Assembly (NCBI RefSeq): GCF_000380025.1
Contig: NZ_KB904186.1
Span: 17,510-81,509 of the forward strand
Reading direction: 5' to 3'
Length of the DNA stretch: 64,000 nucleotides
Origin: Streptococcus entericus DSM 14446
GTDB lineage: Bacteria > Bacillota > Bacilli > Lactobacillales > Streptococcaceae
Position 1 is the stretch's first letter, and every line of letters begins with the position of its first letter. A model generated the notes under the pieces. The model searched no databases. It saw nothing but the letters and a program-made list of their open reading frames with translations, and was not told where the DNA came from. Positions 1-8,196 of this stretch are shown one piece after another. Made by a program: the position numbers and the translations under genes.

Positions 1-336
1 AAGCCCGAGAAGGACACCGTAAGTTACATAGAGAAGTGGAATACTAGTAGCAAATCCTGTCAAGAACATACCTAGACCGAACAAGATACCGCCTAAGAAA
101 ACAAATTTCTTTGGCCCTTGCGCATCTATTTTTGGTCCAAAAAGAATCATTCCAACAGGGACCATGGCAAAGGAAATACTGAAGGCTAGGGATGTCTGTG
201 ACAGTTCCCAACCCTTACTGGCATTGGTTTCCAATAAGGCTGCTTGGAAAACAGACCAGGCATACCCTGTTCCCAATGAAAGGTTTGTGAGAATAGCAGC
301 TGCTAAAATCAGCCAACGATTTGGTTGTTTCGTCAT
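1..336 (-). CDS. OFA-family MFS transporter (N-terminal part, runs off the left edge)
   Basis: The 112 codons present begin MTKQPNRWLILAAAILTNLS and contain three hydrophobic segments separated by short loops. The stretch LGTGYAWSVF and the loop GPKIDAQGPK in the 2-3 region are typical of the oxalate/formate antiporter (OFA) branch of the major facilitator superfamily, which moves small carboxylates across the membrane. The gene follows the thiolase by 15 bp on the same strand, so it is probably the last gene of the acyl-CoA operon and may import or export a short carboxylic acid handled by it. The substrate is inference. The C-terminal three quarters lie outside the window. Confidence 0.75.
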   Translation of the reverse strand, partial: MTKQPNRWLILAAAILTNLSLGTGYAWSVFQAALLETNASKGWELSQTSLAFSISFAMVPVGMILFGPKIDAQGPKKFVFLGGILFGLGMFLTGFATSIPLLYVTYGVLLGL

Positions 337-351
337 CGCTACTACCCCCTA

Positions 352-1530
352 CTACCGTTCAACGATTACAGCAGTCCCCATACCGCCACCGATACAGAGA
401 GTTGCTAATCCACGTTTGGCATCACGTTTTTGCATTTCGTGAAGTAAAGTAACGAAGATACGAGCACCAGATGCGCCGATAGGGTGTCCTAGAGCAATTG
501 CCCCACCATTAACGTTGACAATATCTGTGTTCAAACCGAGTTCTTGGTTGACTGCGCATGCTTGTGCTGCAAAAGCTTCATTTGATTCAATCAAATCAAG
601 GTCGCTGACTTTCAAGTCTGCTTTTTCTAAGGCTTTACGAGTAGCGTAGATGGGGCCACAACCCATGTATTCTGGTTCTAAACCAGCACTTGCATAGGAT
701 TTGATAGTCGCAAGGATTTCAAGTCCAAGTTCTTCCGCTTTTTCACGAGATGTTACGACCACGGCTGCTGCACCATCATTGATACCAGAAGCGTTCCCAG
801 CTGTTACTGTACCATCTTTCTTGAAGGCAGTACGCAACTTAGCCATACCTTCCAATGACGCATTTTCACGTGGGTATTCATCCGTATCAAATACGATTGG
901 GTCACCCTTACGTTGCGGCACAAGAACTGGAACAATTTCTTCTTTAAAACGACCAGCTTTGACTGCTGCAACTGCTTTGCGTTGTGAATGAACAGCAAAG
1001 GTGTCCTGTTGTTCGCGCGTGATGTTATATTTCTCAGCAACATTTTCTGCGGTGATTCCCATATGGTAATCGTCAAACGCATCCACCAAACCATCACGCA
1101 AAAGGGTATCTACAACCTTGCTGTCGCCCATACGCGAACCCCAACGTTGTTGTTGCAGGACATACGGTGCTTGACTCATGCTTTCAGCTCCACCTGCTAC
1201 GATGATATCTGCATCCCCTAGCATAATAGCTTGCGCTGCCAATTGGATGGTTTTCAAACCTGATCCACATACTTTATTGATGGTAAATGCGGGACTTGAA
1301 ATTGGAATACCTGATTTTACGCTGACTTGGCGTGCCATATTTTGGCCAAGGCCACCACTCAAGACATTCCCCAAAATGACTTCATCTACTTGTTCTGGTT
1401 TCAAGCCAGCGCGCTCAATTGCACCTTTTACCACTGTCACACCTAAATCAACTGCTGAAACATCTTTTAATGATCCACCGAAGCTACCAATCGGTGTCCG
1501 AACTGCTGAGACAATTACTGCTTCTTTCAT
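352..1530 (-). CDS. atoB: acetyl-CoA acetyltransferase (thiolase)
   Basis: Full-length 392-residue thiolase, which condenses or cleaves acetyl-CoA/acetoacetyl-CoA. The nucleophilic cysteine is Cys88 in NKVCGSGLK, the active-site histidine His349 in [13 protein letters not shown], and the second cysteine Cys379 in CIGGGMG, so all catalytic parts are present. The start has a GAGG-type ribosome site. It lies 30 bp after the hydroxyacyl-CoA dehydrogenase and is co-directional with the acyl-CoA dehydrogenase, giving three of the four steps of a short-chain beta-oxidation or butyrate-type pathway. No enoyl-CoA hydratase is seen in the window. A biosynthetic rather than degradative thiolase is possible; sequence alone does not decide. 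Confidence 0.93.
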   Translation of the reverse strand: MKEAVIVSAVRTPIGSFGGSLKDVSAVDLGVTVVKGAIERAGLKPEQVDEVILGNVLSGGLGQNMARQVSVKSGIPISSPAFTINKVCGSGLKTIQLAAQAIMLGDADIIVAGGAESMSQAPYVLQQQRWGSRMGDSKVVDTLLRDGLVDAFDDYHMGITAENVAEKYNITREQQDTFAVHSQRKAVAAVKAGRFKEEIVPVLVPQRKGDPIVFDTDEYPRENASLEGMAKLRTAFKKDGTVTAGNASGINDGAAAVVVTSREKAEELGLEILATIKSYASAGLEPEYMGCGPIYATRKALEKADLKVSDLDLIESNEAFAAQACAVNQELGLNTDIVNVNGGAIALGHPIGASGARIFVTLLHEMQKRDAKRGLATLCIGGGMGTAVIVER

Positions 1531-1560
1531 ATTTTTACCTCTTTCTAACTCTGCTCTCTC

Positions 1561-2409
1561 TTAATATTTAAAGAAACCTTCGCCTGTCTTACGGCCAAGT
1601 TTACCTGCTTCAACCATTTTCTTAAGGAGTGGTGCTGGACGGTATTTTGGATCGTTGAAACCATTGTTCAATACGTTCATGATGGCCAATACGACATCCA
1701 AACCAATCAAATCACCAAGTGCCAATGGACCAATCGGATGGTTGGCACCCAATTTCATTGCTTCATCAATTTCTTCTGCTTCTGCCACACCTTCACCGAG
1801 CACAAAGATAGCTTCATTGATCATTGGAATCAAGATACGGTTGACAACAAATCCGTAAGAATCCGCAACACGAACCGCTGTCTTATTGATTTGACCAGCT
1901 AATTCTTCCATCAAGTGAACAGTCTCAGTTGATGTCTGGATGGCTTTAATAATTTCAACCAATTTCATCACTGGTGCAGGGTTGAAGAAATGCAAACCAA
2001 CAACTTTATCAGGACGACCTGTCGCTGCAGCGATGTCTGTAATAGAAAGTGAAGAAGTGTTCGAAGCCAGAATGGTATTTTCACCAGTGATTTCATCCAA
2101 TTGTTTGAAAATGCTGAGTTTGATATCACGGTTTTCAGTTGCTGCTTCAACAACCAATTCTACGTCTTTCGCATCTGCATAATCCACTGAAGGAATAATG
2201 CGGTCGAAGATTTCTCCCGCTTGTTCTTGTGTCAAACGCTCACGGGCTACTGAACGAGCCAATTGTTTTTGGATGCCTTTCAAACCACGTTTTACAAATT
2301 CTTCGTTGATGTCATTGAGATAAACTGTGAAACCAGATTGTGCAAATACTTGAGCAATACCGCTACCCATTTGACCTGAACCGATAATCATTACTTTTGA
2401 AATTGTCAT
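1561..2409 (-). CDS. hbd: 3-hydroxybutyryl-CoA dehydrogenase
   Basis: A 282-residue NAD-dependent 3-hydroxyacyl-CoA dehydrogenase of the short monofunctional (Hbd/PaaH) type. The N-terminal Rossmann fold has [10 protein letters not shown] at residues 10-19. The catalytic serine lies in SNTSS near 119, and the His-Glu pair is His140 and Glu152 in [13 protein letters not shown]. The C-terminal helical domain ends normally at [12 protein letters not shown]. It interconverts 3-hydroxybutyryl-CoA and acetoacetyl-CoA, the step before the adjacent thiolase. It sits between acyl-CoA dehydrogenase and thiolase on one transcript (spacings 88 and 30 bp). Confidence 0.93.
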   Translation of the reverse strand: MTISKVMIIGSGQMGSGIAQVFAQSGFTVYLNDINEEFVKRGLKGIQKQLARSVARERLTQEQAGEIFDRIIPSVDYADAKDVELVVEAATENRDIKLSIFKQLDEITGENTILASNTSSLSITDIAAATGRPDKVVGLHFFNPAPVMKLVEIIKAIQTSTETVHLMEELAGQINKTAVRVADSYGFVVNRILIPMINEAIFVLGEGVAEAEEIDEAMKLGANHPIGPLALGDLIGLDVVLAIMNVLNNGFNDPKYRPAPLLKKMVEAGKLGRKTGEGFFKY

Positions 2410-2497
2410 TGTTCTTTTCCTTTTCCTCTTAAATATTCAACAAGAAAGGAACAGTCGAATGGCATCAGCCTTTCAACCATTCCTTCACATTCCTTTT

Positions 2498-3703
2498 TTA
2501 TACGAATGCACCGATACCTGTCAATTCACGAGCAACGAGCATAGCGTTGATTTCATGCGTCCCTTCGTAAGTGTAGATTGCTTCTGCGTCAGTGAAGAAG
2601 CGTGCCACCTCTGTTTCAAGAGTGATACCATTACCACCACATACTTCACGTGCCAGGGCAACTGTTTCACGCATACGAAGTGAGTTGTGCAATTTCGCAA
2701 GAGATGAGTTGAGCATCACTTCTTGACCTTCTTCTTGCAATTCACCAATACGGACACTGTACGCAATAGCTGCTACTACGTTTGCTTGCATACGAGCCAA
2801 TTTTTCTTGTACCAACTGGAAGCCAGCCAATTTACGGCCAAATTGCTCACGAGTTGTTGTCAAACGAAGGGCTGCATTATAAGCACCAGCTGCTGTTCCC
2901 ATTGCGATGTACGCTACGTCTGCACGAGTACGGACAAAGATTTTTGCAACATCGCCGTAGCCGTTGATATTTTCAAGACGGTCAGCTTCTGCTACTTCAA
3001 CATCTTTTAATGTGATGTGTCCGTTATTTACCAAACGAAGCGCAATTTTGTGTGGTACGTTTTCAACTGAAAGTCCTTCACTACCTTTTTTAACCATGAA
3101 ACATTTGATTTTCTTCGTTTCTACATCACGAGCAAAGACTGGAATGAAGTCGGCTGTTTTCGCGCCACCGATCCAACGTTTTTCACCATTTAAGATCCAT
3201 TTATCGCCACGGCGCTCAGCAGTTGTTGCCAAACCACCTGCGATATCTGAACCATGATCAGGCTCTGTCAAAGCAAAACAAGTTTGTGCTTGGAAGGTGC
3301 GAACAGGTGTACCGAAACGTTCTCTTTGCTCTTCATTACCACCGATAAGGATGGTGTTGTATCCCAAACCACCATGTACTGTATAGAATGTTGCTACTGA
3401 GGGATCGAAGCGAGCCATTTCAAGGTAAAGGAAAGTGTTGTAGATTTCACGTGATTTCCATTGACCTTCGCGACCTACAAATAAGTCTGGGTGATCCATG
3501 ATGCGAGCTGCTGCAAATGCACCAAGAATTTCTTCACGTGGTAACAATGCTTTTTCGTAGCTCTCAATGAGAACTGGACGAATACGTTTCTCCATTTCTT
3601 CACGAAGGTGTTTCAAAACCTTCAATTCACCTTCCGTTAGCTTTTCAGCATAACCAAACAAATCCTCTGGGTACAATTCACGTGCTAATTCTTTAACTGA
3701 CAT
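2498..3703 (-). CDS. acyl-CoA dehydrogenase (glutaryl/short-chain type)
   Basis: A 401-residue flavin-dependent acyl-CoA dehydrogenase. Visible hallmarks are CFALTEPDHGSD in the middle beta domain, RWIGGA, GRKLAGFQLVQEKLA in the C-terminal helical domain, CGGNGI, and the catalytic glutamate Glu380 in YEGTHEINAMLVARELTG. The last motif and overall length are closest to the glutaryl-CoA dehydrogenase branch, though butyryl-CoA-like substrates cannot be excluded. It is the first gene of the operon, directly behind a good promoter and a cre-like palindrome. Electron-transfer flavoprotein genes are not in the window, so the electron acceptor is unknown. Such enzymes are unusual in streptococci, most of which lack beta-oxidation. 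Confidence 0.88.
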   Translation of the reverse strand: MSVKELARELYPEDLFGYAEKLTEGELKVLKHLREEMEKRIRPVLIESYEKALLPREEILGAFAAARIMDHPDLFVGREGQWKSREIYNTFLYLEMARFDPSVATFYTVHGGLGYNTILIGGNEEQRERFGTPVRTFQAQTCFALTEPDHGSDIAGGLATTAERRGDKWILNGEKRWIGGAKTADFIPVFARDVETKKIKCFMVKKGSEGLSVENVPHKIALRLVNNGHITLKDVEVAEADRLENINGYGDVAKIFVRTRADVAYIAMGTAAGAYNAALRLTTTREQFGRKLAGFQLVQEKLARMQANVVAAIAYSVRIGELQEEGQEVMLNSSLAKLHNSLRMRETVALAREVCGGNGITLETEVARFFTDAEAIYTYEGTHEINAMLVARELTGIGAFV

Positions 3704-3748
3704 CGTTAAAACTCCTTTTATATTTATTTTTAATATGTAATTTTTCCG

Positions 3749-3763
3749 TGTAAAGCGTTTACA
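3749..3763. promoter_or_regulatory. cre-like palindrome in the acyl-CoA operon leader
   Basis: TGTAAAGCGTTTACA is symmetrical around its central base and matches the CcpA consensus TGWAANCGNTNWCA at 12 of 14 positions in either orientation. It lies about 18 bp downstream of the -10 element, inside the 5' leader, where a bound repressor would block elongation. Catabolite repression of this pathway is inferred; an unrelated dimeric repressor could use the same palindrome. Confidence 0.6.
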
Positions 3764-3780
3764 TTTTTGTTGACAAGTTA

Positions 3781-3809
3781 ATCATAACTCGAAAATCCTA
3801 TAAAGTCTA
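3781..3809 (-). promoter_or_regulatory. promoter of the acyl-CoA operon
   Basis: On the minus strand, TAGACT (3804-3809) and TATGAT (3781-3786) are separated by exactly 17 bp. They lie about 80 bp upstream of the acyl-CoA dehydrogenase start, with the cre-like palindrome just downstream. Confidence 0.6.
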
Positions 3810-4054
3810 CTTAATTAAAGTTAATAGAATTATAAGCTAAATTTATAGACGTCCAGAAATGCTTTATTTTCAATGATTTACAAGATTTCTCCTTCTCAAA
3901 ATTGACTTTTATTTTTTGAAAAAATAAAAAAAGTCGATTTCTGACAATCAACTTTTCCTTTATAATTTGTGTTTTCATACTAGTTTCCCAAGGCATAACT
4001 ATCTGCAAAATATTCTGCTATCATGAGCTGGTGTTTATCAAAAATCGGCTCCAA

Positions 4055-4456
4055 TTAAGCAATCTCCTCCTGGGAGAAAAAAGCAATTTCAAGTGTTTCT
4101 TCATTGTGAAAATCGGTAATGTCGTAGTCTTCCGTCTCTTCCACCTCATAAAGGATAACCACTGTTTGAGCCATGTCAGCATTTGGATAAGAGGACACAT
4201 CCTTGGTGTATACATTGAGCAGACGCTTGACCTTAACTCGAATCCCTGTTTCTTCGTAAAATTCCCGTTCACAGGCGTCGACCGAACCTTCTCCTAGTTC
4301 CATAGCGCCTCCAGGTAGACCCCATTTGCCAAAATCCCCACGTTTTTGTAGTAAAATCCTACCTGCTTCATCGGTCAAAATCCCACCAGCAAAGGTCAGC
4401 ATAATCTTGTCATGTCCGACTTTTGACCGGATATAAGAAATATAATCTTGCGTCAT
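4055..4456 (-). CDS. NUDIX hydrolase, C-terminus cut off by an in-frame stop
   Basis: A 133-residue NUDIX hydrolase, a family that cleaves nucleoside-diphosphate-linked substrates. The Nudix box runs from Gly50 to about residue 72 with the REXXEEXG core (REFYEETGI). A good AAAGGA ribosome site precedes the ATG. The protein ends abruptly at FFSQEEIA with TAA at 4055-4057. Reading on in the same frame gives a further 25 sense codons (LEPIFDKHQLMIAEYFADSY and GLN-like end) to a TAG at 3980, resembling the normal C-terminal helix of close family members of about 158 residues. I infer a recent nonsense mutation. The Nudix box is intact, so partial activity is possible. The substrate is unknown. 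Confidence 0.82.
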   Translation of the reverse strand: MTQDYISYIRSKVGHDKIMLTFAGGILTDEAGRILLQKRGDFGKWGLPGGAMELGEGSVDACEREFYEETGIRVKVKRLLNVYTKDVSSYPNADMAQTVVILYEVEETEDYDITDFHNEETLEIAFFSQEEIA

Positions 4457-4468
4457 GATGGTCCTTTC

Positions 4469-4912
4469 TCAGGAGAACAAAGCCCATAACTTGGGCAAAA
4501 AGATGATGAAGCCAACAATAACAGCTAAAAACGACATCATCAAAACCGCTCCCGCTGCCATGTCCTTAGCATTTTTTGCTCGCATGGAAAAATGGTAATC
4601 ACTCGCCAAGTCAACAACGTTTTCAATAGCTGAATTGACAATTTCCATGCAAATCACTCCAAAGATGCAAAGCAACAAAATCAGCCACTCGGTCGTAGAC
4701 ACCTTGAAAAACAGACCAGCAAGAAGAACTAAAGCTGCTGATAACACATGCTTTCTCATGTTGCGCTCTTGCACAAAACTTGTCTTTATGCCTGACCAAG
4801 CAAATTCAAAACTATTGATGAAATTGCTGTTTTTCCACTTTTGACGCTCTGCTTTGGGCTCAATGGGGTCAGATTTTTGATAAACCTTTACATCAGTCTC
4901 TTTTAAGTCCAT
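4469..4912 (-). CDS. dgkA: diacylglycerol/undecaprenol kinase
   Basis: A 147-residue DgkA-family integral membrane kinase with three hydrophobic segments. The family signature [15 protein letters not shown], the ATP- and metal-binding core, precedes [15 protein letters not shown]. Gram-positive members phosphorylate undecaprenol, recycling the lipid carrier for wall synthesis. The first 27 residues are a charged cytoplasmic extension. The start overlaps the end of ybeY by 20 bp, the usual ybeY-dgkA arrangement in streptococci, which implies translational coupling. Confidence 0.92.
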   Translation of the reverse strand: MDLKETDVKVYQKSDPIEPKAERQKWKNSNFINSFEFAWSGIKTSFVQERNMRKHVLSAALVLLAGLFFKVSTTEWLILLLCIFGVICMEIVNSAIENVVDLASDYHFSMRAKNAKDMAAGAVLMMSFLAVIVGFIIFLPKLWALFS

Positions 4913-5399
4913 AAGCTGTCAATATCTCCTCTTGCAAGCCAAACATTTCTGCTTCTTCTTCTGGTGTCTGATGGTCATAGCCATTGATGTGCAAAAAACC
5001 ATGCACTGTTAGAAAGCCCATCTCTCGTTCGTAGGAATGGTCATACGCTAGAGCCTGCTCTGCCGCCTTGTCAATGGAGATAAATAACTCACCGATGTAA
5101 CTATCAAATTCTGCCATCATCTCCATTAAATCAGCATCTTCTGCTAACTCATCATCAAAGACAATGGGCATTTCTGGCTTATATTCTAAACTGATGACAT
5201 CGGTTGGTCGGTCTACACCGCGATAGAGCACGTTTAACTCGTGACTGCGGGCATTGTCCACAAAGGTCACTGCCATTTCCTTGCCGACCTTGCCCAACTT
5301 AGCTGCCGCAAATTCTAGAATTTCTCTAGTTTGGGTCAATATCTCCTCAGAGACCTGTCCAGTTTCATCAATGAGTTCAATATACATGACACAACTCAC
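4893..5399 (-). CDS. ybeY: rRNA maturation endoribonuclease YbeY
   Basis: A 168-residue single-strand endoribonuclease for 16S rRNA 3' processing and ribosome quality control. The zinc site is the family motif [11 protein letters not shown] (His133, His137, His143) near the C-terminus. Upstream, DVISLEY and [11 protein letters not shown] are typical. It comes directly before dgkA with an overlap. A short gene-free stretch and the rsgA-paralogue terminator lie upstream, so it probably has its own promoter. Confidence 0.95.
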   Translation of the reverse strand: MSCVMYIELIDETGQVSEEILTQTREILEFAAAKLGKVGKEMAVTFVDNARSHELNVLYRGVDRPTDVISLEYKPEMPIVFDDELAEDADLMEMMAEFDSYIGELFISIDKAAEQALAYDHSYEREMGFLTVHGFLHINGYDHQTPEEEAEMFGLQEEILTAYGLKRD

Positions 5400-5466
5400 C
5401 TCTCTTCTTTACTTTGCCTTATTATAACATACTTCCCTATAAAATGCAGAAGATAAACCAAGAAAG

Positions 5467-5498
5467 AAAAGGCAGCAGACCGCCTGCCACCTTTTTAC
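5467..5498 (-). terminator. terminator after the RsgA paralogue
   Basis: On the minus strand, a 12-bp stem (AAAAGGTGGCAG pairing with CTGCTGCCTTTT, two G-U pairs) closes a five-base loop and ends in a T-rich tract just after the stop codon. Confidence 0.75.
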
Positions 5499-5500
5499 GC

Positions 5501-6448
5501 TCATCTTGCAGTAAACTGTTTAATGTTGTCGGCCTGATAGTGATAGCGATTCAGCTTTTCCTGAGAAAGCTCACCGCTGACAACTGCTGCCTTAACCGCA
5601 CAGCCAGGCTCTGTCTTGTGCTGACAGTCTGAAAACTTACAGCTGTCAGCCAAAGCCACAATATCATCAAAAAGGCTACCAGCCGAAACCGCCTCTTGAC
5701 TGTCAATCCCCTTAAAACCAGGACTATCGATCAAACAGTAATCCAGCTCCTCCAAAACATGGAGGGTCGTCCCTGTCGTGGTGTGCTTGCCCTTGCCATC
5801 ACGCTTCTTCACCGCCTTGGTTCGCTCCAAATCCCTCCCCAGCAAACAGTTAAGGAGGCTGGACTTTCCTGCCCCTGAAGCACCAATCATCAAACCTATG
5901 CTTTGTGGAATGAGCTGACGCTTAACCACAGCAAGGGATTGGTCATCAAAGATGCTTAAAGCTGTAAAGCGAACATGAGGATAGAGACTGGATAAATGCG
6001 CTAATGTGTCATCCACCTGCGAACATAAATCCTTCTTAGTTAGCAGAACATGGAGTTCTTGTCCGTCCTGCTGAAAGACAAGGATAAATCGCTCTAGCTT
6101 AGATAGAGAGAAATTCTGGTCAAGCGCAATCAGGATAAAGAGCTGATCCACATTGCTAGCTAGAATCTGACTGGCTTCTAACTGACAATAGTCTTTCAGG
6201 CTATGATTAACTGCTTTTTTGACCACCTGTTCACGCGCCAACAAGCGTTCAATCACCAATCGCCCCTTCTGTTCAGTTAACTGGACAAGGTCGCCAACCA
6301 CATAGTTGGGCTCTCCATAATGTTTCTTGACCGTAATCACCTCGCCTGTGACCAAACCAATTCGGTAGCTCTGCCTGGTCTCAGACACTAGTCTACCGTC
6401 TTGTTTTTGGTCTGACCTCGTTTTTAAACCATAGCCATAGTTTTCCAT
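5501..6448 (-). CDS. RsgA/YjeQ-type circularly permuted GTPase (paralogue)
   Basis: A 315-residue GTPase with the permuted order of the RsgA family: N-terminal OB-like domain (about 20-85), TKKD (G4) before GASGAGKSS (G1) and DSPGF (G3). A zinc knuckle CKFSDCQHKTEPGC follows near 270-285. RsgA proteins act in late 30S subunit assembly. The ATG at 6448 is preferred to an upstream TTG because of the AGGTGA ribosome site. Its position after drug-exporter genes and its divergent N-terminus suggest a second, accessory RsgA-like protein rather than the housekeeping copy; this is inference, because the rest of the genome is not visible. Confidence 0.82.
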   Translation of the reverse strand: MENYGYGLKTRSDQKQDGRLVSETRQSYRIGLVTGEVITVKKHYGEPNYVVGDLVQLTEQKGRLVIERLLAREQVVKKAVNHSLKDYCQLEASQILASNVDQLFILIALDQNFSLSKLERFILVFQQDGQELHVLLTKKDLCSQVDDTLAHLSSLYPHVRFTALSIFDDQSLAVVKRQLIPQSIGLMIGASGAGKSSLLNCLLGRDLERTKAVKKRDGKGKHTTTGTTLHVLEELDYCLIDSPGFKGIDSQEAVSAGSLFDDIVALADSCKFSDCQHKTEPGCAVKAAVVSGELSQEKLNRYHYQADNIKQFTAR

Positions 6449-6456
6449 CAAATCAC

Positions 6457-8196
6457 CTAAACGTTCTGTTGAATCTGATACATGTGGGCATAGACCCCAT
6501 CTTGAGCCAGCAAGTCCTCATGCCTGCCGCGCTCAACGATACGCCCCTTATCCAATACTAAAATCTGGTCAGCGTGTTGAATGGTGGACAGGCGGTGAGC
6601 GATGATAAAGGTTGTGCGACCTTCTTTGACCACTTCCATGGCTCGCTGGATAACCTCTTCTGTCTCTGTGTCAATATGCGATGTCGCCTCATCTAAGATT
6701 AAGAGCTTGGGATTGGAAAATAGCGTTCGAGCAAAGGCAATGAGCTGGCGCTCGCCGCTGGAGAAGGCTGCTCCCTTTTCCACCACAGGCTCATGGATGC
6801 CCTTGTCTAGTCTGGCTAACAAATCGCCTGCCCCAACTTTCTCCAGAGCTGCGATAATGGCCTCGTCATCTACATCCGCCTGATCCATGGCAACATTGCT
6901 AGCAATGGTACCTGTGAATAGGTAAGGATCTTGCAAGACAATGCCCATATAGCGCCGCAAGCTTTCTCGTGAAAACTGGTCGATGGCTTGACCATCCACC
7001 AAAATCTGTCCCTGAGTTGGCTCATAAAAACGGTAGAGCAAGTTCATCAGAGAAGACTTACCAGAACCTGTATGTCCGACCAGAGCGATGGTCTGCCCTT
7101 TCTCAGCGACGAGGTTGATGCCTGACAGGGTCGCTTGCCCCTCTTCATAAGCAAAGCTAACATGGTCAAAGATTACACGACCATCTGTCATCACCAGCTC
7201 TGCTGCCGCATCCATCTCGGTCTCCTCACCCAGCAACTCTTGAACTCGCTTACCAGTCTCGATAGAGCGCTGAATATTGGGAAATTGCCGCACCAGCGCA
7301 CCCATCAAATCAAACAAGTCCACCATGTAGTTGAGGTAGAGAAAGAGCCGTCCAGGGGTAATGGCTACCTCTCCAGAGAGAAACTGGTACCCCACCAAGG
7401 TCAAAATGACTGTCACGACCAGATTACGAATAAAGTCTGTCAAAGGCCAAGATGAAATAGACTGTCCCCAAATAATCCGCTTGTCGGCATCCAGCAAATG
7501 ACCTGCAGTTGCTTCAAACTCGCTTAGAACTGCCTCCTCCTGACCATAAAGTTGCAAGAGACTAGCCCCATTCATGGTCTCGTTGACCTGAGTATTGACC
7601 TGACTTCTGGCCTCAAAAAAGTCCTTGGTCGGCTGATCTGTCAGCTTCTTGTAGAGCAACTGTACCAAATAAAAGACTGGCAAGAGTAAGAGCAAGATAG
7701 CTCCCAGAGCAGGATTCAAATAAAAAACAATCCCATAGGTTAAAACCACCCGTAAGAAATTGGTCAGGAGATTGACCAAAATTCCGTAGAAATCATTGCG
7801 CAAAGTCTCTGTGTCGTTGACAATCCGTGTCGCCAACTGCCCTGCTGGCTTGTCTGAAAAGTAAGCAATCGGCAAATTCTGCATCACATCGTAAGCGCGA
7901 TTGCGCAAATCTGCAACGATTTGATTGCCCGACCGCCTTAGCAAACGTGACGCCCAGTAAGTTAATCCCGCTCCCATGAGTAAGAGGAGCAAGTAGCCAC
8001 TCATCAGTTGAAGAAAAGCTGCCGCTTGAAAGACAGTTTGTCCCGTCAGTGGACGCAGATGAGCATCAATCGCTGTCTGAAGCATCATGGGGGCTAACTG
8101 ACTGGTCATCGTTCCTAGTAAAAAGAGCACGACTGCCCAGAAAAAGAGCCACTTAACCTGCTTGATCTCCTTGATTAAGGTAACAATAACGTTCAT
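6457..8196 (-). CDS. ABC exporter half-transporter, EfrB-like subunit
   Basis: A 579-residue type IV ABC exporter subunit with six transmembrane segments (about 1-300) followed by a nucleotide-binding domain. Walker A is GHTGSGKSS, Q-loop VLQDPYLF, Walker B LLILDEATSHID with the catalytic glutamate, and H-loop AHRLST. The signature is degenerate, FSSGERQ instead of LSGGQ. With the partner gene, which has the opposite defects, this is the pattern of heterodimeric multidrug exporters such as EfrAB, PatAB and LmrCD. The stop of the partner overlaps this ATG by one base (TAATG), implying coupled, equimolar synthesis. Confidence 0.92.
   Translation of the reverse strand: MNVIVTLIKEIKQVKWLFFWAVVLFLLGTMTSQLAPMMLQTAIDAHLRPLTGQTVFQAAAFLQLMSGYLLLLLMGAGLTYWASRLLRRSGNQIVADLRNRAYDVMQNLPIAYFSDKPAGQLATRIVNDTETLRNDFYGILVNLLTNFLRVVLTYGIVFYLNPALGAILLLLLPVFYLVQLLYKKLTDQPTKDFFEARSQVNTQVNETMNGASLLQLYGQEEAVLSEFEATAGHLLDADKRIIWGQSISSWPLTDFIRNLVVTVILTLVGYQFLSGEVAITPGRLFLYLNYMVDLFDLMGALVRQFPNIQRSIETGKRVQELLGEETEMDAAAELVMTDGRVIFDHVSFAYEEGQATLSGINLVAEKGQTIALVGHTGSGKSSLMNLLYRFYEPTQGQILVDGQAIDQFSRESLRRYMGIVLQDPYLFTGTIASNVAMDQADVDDEAIIAALEKVGAGDLLARLDKGIHEPVVEKGAAFSSGERQLIAFARTLFSNPKLLILDEATSHIDTETEEVIQRAMEVVKEGRTTFIIAHRLSTIQHADQILVLDKGRIVERGRHEDLLAQDGVYAHMYQIQQNV

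Noticed and set aside
2459..3257. Plus-strand ORFs across the acyl-CoA dehydrogenase gene
   Set aside because: They lack ribosome sites and conserved motifs and are antisense shadows of a full-length enzyme.
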